Assembly: GCF_041146395.1 (NCBI RefSeq)
Contig: NC_090989.1
Location: forward strand, 285,559,343-285,623,342
Length of the DNA stretch: 64,000 nucleotides
DNA from: Eulemur rufifrons
Taxonomy: Eukaryota > Chordata > Mammalia > Primates > Lemuridae
Direction of reading: 5' to 3'
Shown here: one piece after another, positions 11,700 through 35,425 of the stretch
Layout: each line of letters starts with the position of its first letter
How positions within the stretch are numbered: the stretch's first letter is position 1
Made by a program: the position numbers and the translations under genes
The notes under the pieces: generated by a model
Databases searched by the model: none
The model's input: only the letters and a program-made list of their open reading frames with translations
Told to the model about the DNA's origin: nothing

Positions 11700-12860
11700 G
11701 GACGTTCATGGCCCGGGCAGGGGTCTGTTCCACCGCTGCCCTGGGGCTGTTCCACACACAGTGCCCTGGGGGGGCTCCCACCAGGACCCCCACTGCCCCT
11801 GAGCTTAGAGAGAGACCGCGCCCTGCCCAGCTCAGGGTCAGATTCCGGAATCCTGCCAGGCGTGGCGCAGCAGCTCCCTCCACCAGCCCTGGCTCCGCGC
11901 TCTGAGGCTGGGGACAGGGGGGCGCTGGGGACAGGGAGGCGCTTGGGGCGGCTCAGAGCGTGGAGGGCAGGACAGCCTCCTCGTGACGGCGGGGGGAGGG
12001 TGCTCTGGGCAGTGACAGGGGGTCTCCCCTTCCGCGGGGCGCACCCGTGTCGCTGGGCTGTAGTGCCTGGCAGGAAGGACAGGCCTCAAACGTCCTAGTT
12101 TGGGGAAGGCATTTTGGGGTCCGACTGGCTGAAGCTCTCTGGGAAGATGTGGGAGCTTCCAGGAGGTGAGCCGGGGGGTCCTGTCCGGCCAGCGTCTCTA
12201 AAGTGCCGGGGGTGCAGCTGGCCACGCCCACGGGGTGTCCACGGCTGGAGGGAGCGAGACTCGCGGCCCCACCCATAGGGCGGAGCCCGCCCTACACCAG
12301 GAGGAGCCCCCAGAAGCCTTGCAGACGCCCGGGCCTGGGGGCTTGGGGCCCTGCCTGCCCCTCTGTCGTGGGGGAGGTAGAAGCCAAGGCCGAAAGTGCA
12401 CGTGCGCCGCGCTGGCAGGCGCCCCTCGCCCAGTCACGACATGGGGTTTTCCGTCGCCCCAGGAAGGTCTTCCAGGCGGGCACAGTGCCATTTCTATCAT
12501 CAGAAAACTTAGAGAAGTTGCCAGAACTTCGAGGCCCCAGGTGGCCTGTCTGAGGGTGCCCAGGTCTCCGTGGTCAGTGGAGAGACCACGTCATGGCCAC
12601 GTGGAATCTACTCCCGTGGAGAGATTCGACCTGGGGAAACATTTCCGTGCAGCCCCTCACCTCAGCAGTGGAGACAGGGCGCTGCCGTGTTCCAGATTCC
12701 CGAGGGGCTGGGCAGGGCCGGTCTCTCTCTAAGCTCAGGGGCAGTGGGGGTCCTGGTGGGAGCCCCCAGGGCGCTGTGTGTGGAACAGCCCCAGGGCAGT
12801 GGTGGGACAAACCCCTGCCCGGCCGTGAACGTCCGTCCTTTGGGCCCCTGCTGTGACCCA
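11700..12860. repeat. Inverted duplication of about 150 bp
   Basis: The plus strand at 11697-11870 (AGGATGGACGTTCATGGCC ... GTTCCACACACAGTGCCCTGGG ... CTTAGAGAGAGACCG) reappears as its reverse complement at about 12690-12860 (GGTCTCTCTCTAAGCTCAG ... CAGGGCGCTGTGTGTGGAACAG ... GGCCGTGAACGTCCGTCCTTTGGGCCCCTG). The two arms are separated by about 800 bp and differ at scattered bases. The arms contain no recognised gene. Confidence 0.75.
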
Positions 12861-13037
12861 AGCTTCATAATCATTTCTGAGAAACCAAAATCATTTTAAC
12901 AATATTCAGCCACCCACAATTCTGTTCTCAGCTGGATAAAGGTGCCACTGAAGGCCGGCGGTGAGCCCCGGACGCAGGGGGGTCCCAGCAGCCCCTCCCA
13001 GGACTAGAGCGAAACAGGAGCTCGGCCATCAGGCCTC

Positions 13038-13043
13038 TTTATT
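13038..13043 (-). terminator. Orphan AATAAA on the minus strand
   Basis: The minus strand reads AATAAAGAGGCCTGATGGCC. No coding exon on that strand was found upstream (13.1-14.5 kb). It may be chance or the end of an unannotated transcript. Confidence 0.25.
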
Positions 13044-14547
13044 GTGTCCAGGAGGTCCTGCCAAAGAGAGGAGAGAAAAGCAAGCGAGAGAGTCGTGATC
13101 CAGACAGTGAGCAGAACCTGCAGGGAGGTGTGTCATTATGACGCTTGCATCGTCCGCGGAGCCCGGTGATGTCACCACCAACAGAAGCCTCAAGCACCAG
13201 AGTCTTTGATCAAGACCCAAGGACACGATGCTTGGGGGGCACCTGTCCTCCTGGGCCGGCACTGGCTGTCCCCTGTCACCTCCCTAACCCCAGGTACAGG
13301 GACGTTTGCTGAGGGATGGAGCACAGCTCGGGGGCCGTGGCAAATCGGGTGGGATCGTCCCTGACCTTGACCTCAGAAAGCCTCTGGCAGGCGGGCGGTG
13401 CTCCGATGTGCCACCGAGAGGGACTGGCGGACGGGCCCGTCTTCACCCCTCGCGTGGCATTTCGGATGATCTTAAATTTAAAAGGTGGTCGATTTCCAAT
13501 TGCGGGAGCACAAAAACTGTGCCCAGCTGCAGCTCGCCCAGGACGCCTCATGCAGAGAACTGCCCGGTAGGACTGTGACGTGGGCCACGTGTGTAATGTC
13601 CACCCTCCCAGTGGCCACGTTATAAAAGGTGAAGAGAAACCAGTGAACAGATTCTCATGGTTTATTTTTATTTAACACGGTTTATCCAGACTACACTACC
13701 CAGACTATTAGCATTTCAACATATAGTCAAGGTAAAATTATGAGCGAGCTAAATTCTTTTCTTTCACACTGTCTGTCCGCGGGACCCAGTGTGCTTTGCA
13801 CACATGCAGCCCCAGTCCCGGGCTCGTGGGCCACGTGAGGCCGGTGGCTGCCATGCCAGCCAGCGCAGAGCTAGCGCCTCTTGCTTGTGACAGGAGCATT
13901 CAGACCTGAGCTACCAGAGAGCCCAGTTCCCATCACCTGTCACTGGGACGCGGCCCGCAGGCTTGTGCAGTCAACCACGTGAGCTCCCGCGCCATCAGGG
14001 CACTGGCTCGACCCAGAAAGTCCACTTTACAGCTTAAAGCTTTGGCCGAGACCTCACTCCCTGTGCCCAAGCACCTGTCTTTAGGGACACTCACACGCTT
14101 TAGACTAGCGCGATCTCGGAACAAACTGTCTGTCCTACTATCTCTGTGAAGAGAAAGGCATGAAAAGTCAACCTGTGGGCCAAAACGCAGTCTCTCCCCG
14201 TCCAGGACGGCGTCCTCATCAAGGCCCCGTGCTGTGGTCACAGCCCTACAGCAGAGACACCCCGTGCATCTCTTCCCCCGGCCAAGGGCGGCTTCGGGGG
14301 CACAGGGGGGTGACAGCGTGCGTGCCCGGCCTCCAGGAGCAGCCGGCCCCGTGGAGGGTCTGCAGGCACTTGAGGCAGAGCAGAGGCTCCCCTCGCACAC
14401 GCTGGCCGTCTCCTGAAGGCTGAACGTTCTGGAAGCACACCTGTAGGCCGGTGTCCACACGTCTCTTCTTTAATCTGTCGGAAGGTCACAAAGATGTAGT
14501 TTTTACTGCTTAAAATCCACTGTTTTCTCCCTTTTCCCCAGGAGAGA

Positions 14548-24165
<9,618 letters not shown>

Positions 24166-24421
24166 CGAACGACCCCCGGCGATTCCTCCTCAACACAGGA
24201 CGCCTGACAGCCGCCCGTCTCAGAGGCATAAACATCCCCACCCTCCCCAGACAGACTTTTCGTGCGGTCGTGAGCCGTGCAGTCTGGCGAGAGCTGGGTG
24301 AAGCCGTGCTCGTGCATGGACGCCATTGTTTATACGTCGTAGGTAACATGGAAATACTTTTGGCATAGAAGGGATTTTTTTACATTCACAAAATGGAAAA
24401 GTAGTATATGCAAAGGGGAAA

Positions 24422-24427
24422 AATAAA
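24422..24427 (+). terminator. Polyadenylation signal of GLT6D1
   Basis: AATAAA lies 257 bp after the stop codon, with a GT-rich stretch (TTCTCAGTGTTGGGGG) about 40 bp further on. Confidence 0.8.
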
Positions 24428-24429
24428 TC

Positions 24430-26513
24430 CTGGCTCCCTCTTCAAATGTGCAGCCTGCTTCTCAGTGTTGGGGGGCTTGCGGTCCCACCCCCGTGTTCCC
24501 GCACCGCCCGGTAAGTGAGTCCACGTGGACGAACCGGAGGGATCGACCCAACGCTCTTCTTATTCCTGTTGTTACAAAGACAGATAATCGGTTCCTGTCT
24601 TAAAGCCATAGGCATTTTATCTTATTTAAAGCAAAGATATTTACCATCCTCCGTGGTAAAGGCCCTCTACCAGCACTGCTTAGGGACAGAATGTCAAGAA
24701 CGTGGCTGTGTCCTTAGCAGCCCGTGGGCCAGCAGGGGCTGAGACTGTGGCACTTTCCTTGCGTGTCTAAACGTGCTGACGCTGACAAGGAAGACGCCGG
24801 GCCTGGAGCTTGGTGGTGGTCAGGGGTCTCCCTCCGTGACAGGCATGGTGTGGTCGCGGAGGGAGAGTGTCTGGGACCCCTCGAGGTGCGTGGAGCAACT
24901 CAAACAGTACCAGCGTGAGTCATGGGCTGAGCCGCGCCGAGTCCCGCAGCCCAGAGCGGGACCGTGTTTGGAGACAGGCCTTACAGAGGTTACACGGGGG
25001 CCTTATCCAGTGTGACTGGCGTCCTCATCAGAAGGGCAGGTCAGGACACTGACGCCCACACAGGGACGCCCACGGGGGTGCCTGGGGAGCAGGAGCAGGA
25101 GGCCCCCCCCACGCCCTGATCGCAGCCGTCCAGCCTCCAGGACCGTCAGAAATTCCTGCTGTTCAAGCCACGCAGTGTGTGGCTGTTCATTCTGGCAGCC
25201 CCGGGGAACAAACGCAGAAGTATCCCAAAAATAAGGGCCCCCGAGACACCAGGTTGGTGGCATGGGCCACTGTTTCGTCCTCTACGTGGCCCCCTGAGCG
25301 CAGGCCAGACCTGCAGCCACATCCGTGTCCTCCCTGGCGTGTCGCCGGCCTCCCTCGCACACCCGGGTCATGGAGAGGACATGCGTGTCACAGGTGGCTC
25401 TCCCTGCCCTTCTCTGCACTCGTCTTCTTTGGCTAAAATAAGGTGACGTTTCAGAGTAGCTCGCAGTTCAAAAGAATCTGTGCATGTTTCAAAAGAGAAA
25501 AACTAGATATTGTATCAGCCACAAACCGAAATTGGCTTTTCCTGCCAATTTACAGACGAGGCTAGAAAACTTACCGAGAGGGTTTCTGAAATTTTACCAT
25601 TAAAAGAACCACAGGCTCAATATTAAAACATTATAAAATCCTTGATGTCTTTGGGAGGACGGCAGGTCACCGTATCAATGCTCAGAGTTTCCGGGCCGAC
25701 AGCGAGCCCAGGGGGGAGGCTCAGGAAACCGTGGCCGCCGGCCTTCCCGCCCCACTGCCCCCCGGCCCCCCGACACCGAGAGCGCCCTGCCCGCACAGCG
25801 GACGGAATTCACGCCTACACTTTAATCTGCCAATTTGATAAGCAAGAAAAGCATCTCTTTTTTATTACGTATGAAGCCAAACCTCCTTTTAAATTATATT
25901 TCCCGGCCTTTAGATCTGTGTATGCAAATGGCCTTTTTCTGTCTCCTGCTCATTTTCCTGAAGCTGCTTTTGTCCTTGGAGGAGTTCTGACGTGTGGGCT
26001 CTCGCCGTGACCAGGAGCCTCTGTCAGGTTTGCTGCAAAAATTACCTCCAGTCGCCGACTCCGTTTAATTTTGTCGGTGACGGGGCCAGGCGGGAGGGCC
26101 CAGGGGGCGGCCGGACCCAGGCCTGGGGAGGGGGCAGTGGCCTGTGGGGAGGAAGAGGACACCGTGGTGATTCTTCATTCATTCATTTTGGAATAAATCG
26201 ATCATCAGTCACGCAGGACAGAGCAGACCGTGGCTCGGGCCACCTGGCCTCTGCTGCCCGGCCCCCCACGGGCTGCGTCCTGCCAGTCCTCACAGGGCCC
26301 CCAGGCCCCACCTGCCCTTGGACCTGGCCCCCACCCTCCCTCTGCTCCGGCCACCATTCCAGCCGCACAGTCCCGGCAGCCGTGGGCTTCCTCCCCCATC
26401 CTCTCCCGGGGACGTCCACCCTGGCCGCCTGGCACACACAGCCTGGCCACGCGTAATCACTATGGTCCCCGCAGTGCAACCGGCTCAAGGCTGCAGAAGC
26501 TGCCTGTCTTGTT
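24430..26513. other. Intergenic region between GLT6D1 and the LCN11-like gene
   Basis: The two genes converge here, only about 2.1 kb apart. An MLT1-like fragment is present. No exons of PAEP, OBP2 or LCN1 type were seen on either strand. The minus strand has AATAAA at about 25863-25858, a weak candidate for the end of the LCN11-like transcript. Confidence 0.6.
24945..25215 (+). mobile_element. MLT1-like LTR (3' part)
   Basis: CTTATCCAGTGTGACTGGCGT and CCTCATCAGAAGGGCAG are followed by CTCCAGGACCGTCAGAAATTC and AAGCCACGCAGTGTGTGGC, all in MLT1 order. The middle is degraded. Confidence 0.65.
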
Positions 26514-29391
26514 CTAGCTGCATCCCACACTCCCAGAACAGGCCTGGCCTGCATGTGTGTTGATCGACTGAATGACGCACGGAGAGGTGGCACAGGGGAC
26601 AGGCCGCAGGGCACTGGGCTCAGGAGGCAGGAGCTGTGGGCCACTGCCAGCTCCTCCTCCTCCTGGCTGTGTGACCTCGGCCTTGTTACCGAACGTCTCT
26701 GCGTCACATCCATGCAAGGGACACAGCATTGTGCCCACATTACTGGGTCACTCGGTGCTATGCGAGGTCCCAAGGGAAGCGCCTGGCGCGGGCCGGACGC
26801 ACGGAGTGGAGCTTGGCTGCAGCTGGCGCTTACCATCTACGTTGGAGACCGGAGCTTCCTGCAGGTGGAATTTTTCCACGTACCCAAGGTACTTCCCCAG
26901 CCACTGGGGGTCCTCGAGCTTCCTTCTGGCTGAGAGCAGAGGGTGGTGGTGAGGGGCCGAGCCCAGAGCCTCTGTCTCTCCTGCCCCCGCCCCGCCACAG
27001 CGCCCCCAGCCCCAGTGGCTCCTGTTGCAACGGCCCCGCCCTGTCTCCCAAACAGGCTGCTCTGGGCACAGCAGGCAAAGTGCTCCTTGAAGGGGCGAGT
27101 GGGGCCAAGCCCGTCTCCGTGGAGACCCCAGAGGGTCTCCCCTGCAGCCTGGGGCCACCCCTTCGCCGCTGCTCTGGGCCCCCCGCCTGGGCTCTGGCCG
27201 ACACCCCGTCACCTGACGCTGCCCGGACCCTTCGGTGTCTGTCTGGCGTTCAGGCCGCGGCAGCCCCCAGTGCCCACCCCTGCCGGCGAGCGTGGAGCCC
27301 CCTCCCCAGACAGCGAGTCCAGCGGCCCCTCCCTCCCGTCTGGGGAGAGCCGCCACCCACCCAGCAGCACCCACAGGCTGGTGACCTCCTCGTCCTCGAA
27401 GCGCACATGCAGGATGAGGTTGCTGTAGTCCGTGCTGACGAAGCGGACGTGCATGCTGCCCCCGCCAACTGTGGGGACCCCAGCTGGGTGACGTGGGACA
27501 CCTCCCCTCCATCCCCCGGGCCCGGACCCCCACCCTGTGGCCAGCACCGAGAGGACGTGTGGGCTCCCCCGGGTGTCACGGCAAGGACAGGTGTCCGTGT
27601 GTCCCATCAGGGGGACGCCCATGCTGGGTACTCACAGGAGCCGCGGTACTGGCCTGGCAGCTGGGTGGGGTGGACAGTGACGTTTTCTCCTCCACACACC
27701 CCCGCTCCTCTGGGAGAAGGGAAAGGGACTCAGGCCCCCTGTTGTCCCTGTTGCCCTACCCAGGACGTGATGGCCGGCCCAGGGCCCTGCACCAGGGGAC
27801 ACGAGAGCTGCCCAGCAGGTGCCCTGGAGCCTCCCGAGGCTCTCGGCACCCCGGGCTCAGCTGGCCTCGCGCTGGCACAGGTGCCACGGTCGTGCAGCGC
27901 GAGGAGGGGTGGCCACAGGGTGCTGGGGACGCTTCTGCCATGAGGCCAGCCCTCCCTGCAGGGTTGGACCCAGTCTGTCCTTGGCTCTGAGCCTCGGGTC
28001 TCGGGGCGGGGCCTAGAGCTGGCTGTCCCCCGGCTGCAGCTCTGTGCACGGACAAGGCCCAGCCCCACGCCCCTTGCCCGCGTCCTCAGCCTCTCATCTG
28101 GGTCGGGGGGCCCTGTGCCCACGACCCCTGGGACCCCACGGGGCTGCCGTGAGGTGTCTGTGGCTGAGCGTCTGCCAGGATGTGGGTGGTCCGTGTCACA
28201 GCTCAGAGGAGTTTGTCCCCTCCATGTTTTCTGTTGCTGAAGACACTGCCCTCCGCGGGACCCTCGGGCGGAAAGGGGTTTGTGCCGAGCGGCTGGTGGG
28301 AGCCGTGGGCCACTCTGACAGCTGAGCCGGCACAGTGAAAACGCCAGACTGCGGCTCTCTCTGCGGCTGGAAGCTGTGGCCACACGGCCCGCGTCCGCAA
28401 TGGGCACGTCCGCCGGAACTGGCAGCAGCCCCGTGGCCAGGCTGCGTGTCCTTCCTGTCGGCCCGGCCCTCGGAAGCCTCGGAGCTTCCAGCTCTCAGCC
28501 GGAGGGGGGGGCAGTGCCATGTGTCACTGTCTCTGACAGGTGCCACCAACCTCTGGGTCTGAGAACCAGCGCCCGGGGAGTGGCAGGGCCCACGCTTACC
28601 TCCAGAGCAGCAGGAACTCCACGTCCCCACCGGCCCCGGTGCGGATGGAGTGGAGAGAGAGCCTCAGGGGGTCCGCCGGGGACACCAGGTTTCCGCGGCT
28701 GGAGGCCAGCCGAAGGGTGAGCCAGCGTCCCTCCACCTGCAGGGGCCACAAGGCCAGCTAGTCCCCGCCATGGGGCACCCCGAGGCTCCGCCGGCCCCCA
28801 CACTGTGCCTGCCCAGGGCTGCACGGGCAAACGTCCCCACCACACTGCCCAGCCCGTCCGCGGGGCCAGGTGGGAACCAGCTTGTTCCTTCCTTCCTGGG
28901 AGTATTTGCCTCCGCCCCGCCCTCAGGGCCCCCCCACTTCCCTCAGCTCCTCCCCTTCCCAGTCCTGGGGGGCCCAGGGGGCCGCCCTATCCTGGAGCTG
29001 AGTCCTGAGCGGGACCCCAGGGGAGGACAGGAGGGACCCTCCCTGCCCCCAGGGCTGGCCCCTTCGTGCTACCTGGGTGGACCCCTCTCCTTGCCAGCGT
29101 CCCTCAGGGACGGCTCTGGGCCACAGAAGAGCCGGAAGGGCCGGAGGTAACCAGCGGCCTGTGCCGCTGAGCAGGACAGAGCCGGGTCCCACCTGGGGTG
29201 GCCAAGGCCCAGGTGCGCTCCCTCTCCAGTCCCAGGGCCAGGCCGGGCCTGAGTCCCCTCTGCCCCCCCACCGGACTCACCTTCCGTGCCTCGAAGTCCG
29301 GCTGTACCGGCACTTCTTCTAGCGTCTTCTGGGCGCCGGCCAGGCCTAGGCCCAGCACCAGCAGCAGGAGAGGTGCTCTGGCCAGGGCCAT
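26514..29391 (-). CDS. LCN11-like lipocalin, apparently intact
   Basis: Six coding exons: 29391-29281 (37 codons), 28736-28600 (137 nt), 27709-27636 (74 nt), 27468-27361 (108 nt), 26929-26834 (96 nt) and 26548-26514 with TAG. All have GT-AG borders and matching phases, giving 186 residues. Exon 1 encodes a strong signal peptide and then QKTLEEVPVQPDFEARK. Exon 2 opens VEGRWLTLRLASS and has DPLRLSLHSI. Exon 3 has GVCGGENVTV with the first cysteine and a possible N-glycosylation site (NVT). Exon 4 has STDYSNLILHVRF. The C-terminal exon is GQACSGSVGCS. It is a secreted lipocalin not equal to LCN1, OBP2, PAEP, LCN6, 8, 9, 10, 12 or 15 as I remember them. Its position between GLT6D1 and LCN10 and its strand-A region suggest the rodent Lcn11 type, which I cannot verify. 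No TATA box was seen near the ATG. The name is uncertain; the gene structure is well supported. Confidence 0.85.
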
Positions 29392-29399
29392 GGCCAGGA

Positions 29400-31285
29400 C
29401 GGGTGGCTCCCCGCCGGCTCCCTGTCCCCGTTCAACTCCAGCAGCCCCAAGCAGCTGCCAGCCCTGCTGTCCCACCCGGTCCCCCAAAATGCCACGCTCC
29501 TTCCCCAGGAATGAGGTCGCCTCCCTGCCACCCGCCCTGTCTGGATGCAAGGATGTCATTTGGAGCAGGGTGTGGGGTGGCTGTTGGGGCGGTTTAACCG
29601 CATCCCGAGTGTGTCCTGGGTGTCAGGGCGAGGCCCGCAGCTGGGGCGCGGGCAGAGGAGGCTGCGGAAGGCTTCAGAGGGCGCAGGCCCTTCGTGCCCG
29701 CCTGCCCGCCCCTTAGCCGCCCCTGCCAGGCTGCCAGGCCCACCCCCGGTCCTCTCGAGCCCCTAAGTGGGCAGGACTGCCTACCCCGCAGACCAGCCCT
29801 CGGCCACACGGACGGGGCCTCTCGTGTGTGACTTTCATTCGCTCTGTGTGATGCTTTGAGAACACACCTGCTGTGTCCGCGGTTATTTCCTCGCGGCCGC
29901 TCCCCGGTTGCCTCCGGGATTGGCGACAGTCAGCAGAGCTATGACGGACACTCACGTCTGCGTGAGGACACGCAGGAGCCGGGCCGCGGGTAGGGTGCTG
30001 AGAGTGGGAGTCGGGAAGAGAAGAAGCCGCCAGTGCGTCCAAAGTGGCCGCACCTCTCTGCATTTCGGGGCGCGGTCTGTGAGAGCTCCCCCTGCCCCAC
30101 AGCCCGCCAGCGTTCGGCCTTGTGATCTTGTGACATTTGTAAACTGTTAACTGTGCTGATACCTGGATGTGTTCAGTGTTTTCAGCCGTCGTGGGTGCGC
30201 ACCTCGCGGTGGGATCGCCGGGCCAGTCGCACGAGGTGAGCCATCCCGGCAACGCCCAGGTGGCTTCCACGGCGGCTGCACCGCTCACGCCCACCGGCGG
30301 CGCCAGGGCCCTCTCTCCACATCTCGGCAACACCTGCTGTTGTCCGTTCCTGTGACTGACGCCGTCCTCGTGGGTGTAAAATGCTGTCTCACTGCGGATT
30401 GGATTTCCGTTTCCCTGATGACTAATGATGTTGAGCAACGTAAGGGTCTCGCCACGCCCGGCCCTTTGATCAGCAAGCACAGATCAGGGCCCCAAAATTC
30501 TTATCCCCCCAGCTGCCTCCGCAATCTCCATCCGGGCGTCTTGGGGACGCAGCAAAGCCAAGCCCCCCGCCGGGCCCCCACTGGCGCCAGCTGGCACTGC
30601 CCCAGCAGCTGCCCCCACACCACCATCCTTGGCCTCTAATGTCTTCTCAAAGGTTATTTCCTTGTGGGAGTGCCGCCTGCTCCCCTAGCACCACCACCAC
30701 CCCCGATCTTGACACAAATGCCGCTTCCTCCAAGAAGCCCACCTGAGCCCAAGAAGGAACAAGTCAGACCCGCTGTCTTGGGCCCCGCTGTCCCCAGACG
30801 CACTTCTCAGGGCTGAGACTTGTGTGGGGTGATCACTGCCATCTGGCTCCTCTGGCTAGAGCCGCGGTGGCCTGTCTGGCTCCCTGCCCTGCCCCCTAGC
30901 TAGCGCCACCGCCACACAGAACGGTGCGTGCGGACGCTCGGCTTCCTGCGAAAGTGTTGACATCAAGGACACGGAGGCAGAGGGAGGCACACAGCAAGGA
31001 CCGTGTTGTGTGCTCTATTTCACAGCAGGTGAGGAACAGCAGCCTGCGGGGCAGGGGGCACTCGGGAGGGCACAGGGGGGGACCTGGCTTGGTGCACCCT
31101 CCCCCCCATCACTCTGTGACCCAAAGGATCCCCCCGGGGTCAGAGCCCCTCGAGTTTCACACCATCAGTGGCCTGGGGTCACCACTTCTCAACAGCCATT
31201 GAACTGAAGACTTGTCATCTGGAACAATGCTCCTGGGGTCTGAGAGGACCACAAGTCGAAAGGAAAGAGCAGGGGATGCTGGATC
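29400..31285. other. Intergenic region between LCN10 and the LCN11-like gene
   Basis: It contains the promoter side of the LCN11-like gene and the 3' end of LCN10. At about 30150-30440 a GC-shifted LINE-1 antisense remnant is visible (TTTCCCTGATGACTAATGATG, GAGCAAC). No additional exons were found. No AATAAA could be assigned to LCN10. Confidence 0.5.
30150..30440 (-). mobile_element. Decayed, GC-rich antisense LINE-1 remnant
   Basis: The plus strand ends with ATTTCCGTTTCCCTGATGAC, TAATGATGTTGAGCAAC, the reverse complement of a conserved LINE-1 ORF2 stretch; the preceding 250 bp fit the same element but have many CpG and G/C changes. Confidence 0.55.
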
Positions 31286-34363
<3,078 letters not shown>

Positions 34364-35344
34364 TCACTCTTCACGGCCCTGACCCCGGGTCCCCACGTGT
34401 GCACCTGTTACAGCCCCAGGCCCTCTCACCTGGGCACCAGGGCGGCTCATCCTGGACCACCCAGGCAGAGGCAAAAGGCTGGGGCCTTTCCCGGGCAGGG
34501 TGCGCGTGCGGACTGCCCCCACCGCGACCCCGGCTCAGACCTGGCCACCTCTGCAAGGCCTCAGTGGCAGTGCCGGAGCAGGAGCTGGCAGGTGGGCTGG
34601 GGCTGGATGAGCGTGTGCGTTGTGTGTGCACATGGGTGGGTGCTCGAGGGTGCACATGTGCGCCTGCCCAGCCTGGAGGCCGAGGCACCTCGCGGGCACC
34701 TTGTGGGCACCTCGCCTCAGTGGGGGCAACTGGGAGCCTCCACCTTGCTTCCAGGCTCCAGGGCCTGCGCCTCTCCCAGGACTTCCAGCAGCGCGGCCTC
34801 CAGAACGCAGGGGGGCCTGGGGGTGCAGGCCCCCCGGGACCCCTGGCCCCCTGGCCCGGCAGCAGCCAAAGCCCCAGCCTGAGAGACAACAGAGCTTGGA
34901 GGATCCACACCTCCCCCAAGGCCCCCAGCAGGGGCCAGCACCTGCTGCAGCCCCCTTGCCCTCGGCGATCCGAGGACACCGTGGCACCCCAGCCAGGGGT
35001 CCTCGTGGACACCAGTGCCAGCTTCCTCGAGGGCCATGTTGGATCCAGGTGGGAGAAGTGGCTGTGGCCTCCCACGTCCCCAGACCAGTCCCCACCTCTG
35101 ACCGGGGCCTGAGTGTGGTGCCCCAGACCCAGAGGAGCGCCGGTGAGGGGTCAGGTGCAGGCCTCTCATCCAGGATGGCTCCGGGTCCTGTGGTTGGGCC
35201 CTTGGTGACGTCCACTGGCCCCATGTCCCTCTCCCTGGGCGGGTCAGAGCCCTGAGAGGGCAGAGTCCCCCTGGGCCCCTTCCTGCCGGCAGGGCCCCGC
35301 CTGGCTCACACTCGAGACGTTGGCGGGTTTGGTTGCAGAATCAC

Positions 35345-35350
35345 TTTATT
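35345..35350 (-). terminator. Polyadenylation signal of LCN6
   Basis: The minus strand reads AATAAAGTGATTC, 76 bp beyond the LCN6 stop codon at 35428-35426 and in the same final exon. Confidence 0.85.
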
Positions 35351-35425
35351 CTGATCTGGAGCCGGGGCGGCCCCAACCGGCCTCCACCAGGACCTGGTGG
35401 GTGCTGTCCCCACGCGCCGCAGCCT

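Larger units (their letters stand above)
11370..14540. other. Divergent intergenic region between LCN9 and GLT6D1
   Basis: This separates the start of LCN9 from the first coding exon of GLT6D1 and may hold non-coding 5' exons of GLT6D1, none of which could be fixed. Two related segments, about 11700-11870 and 12680-12860, share GCTGTTCCACACACAGTGCCC and flanking text in opposite orientations, so part of the region looks like an inverted duplication of about 150 bp. The minus strand has AATAAA at 13043-13038 and several AT-rich AATAAA copies near 13650-13700. A lower-GC block at 13.65-14.51 kb has long frames on the minus strand but nothing recognisable. Confidence 0.5.

Noticed and set aside
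13933..14460. Minus-strand frame of 175 codons, possible gene or processed pseudogene
   Set aside because: It looks protein-like in places but matched nothing I know, has no poly-A tail or target duplication, and frames shift within the block.
26729..27943. Plus-strand open frame of 404 codons
   Set aside because: It is antisense to three exons of the LCN11-like gene, and no motif was recognised.
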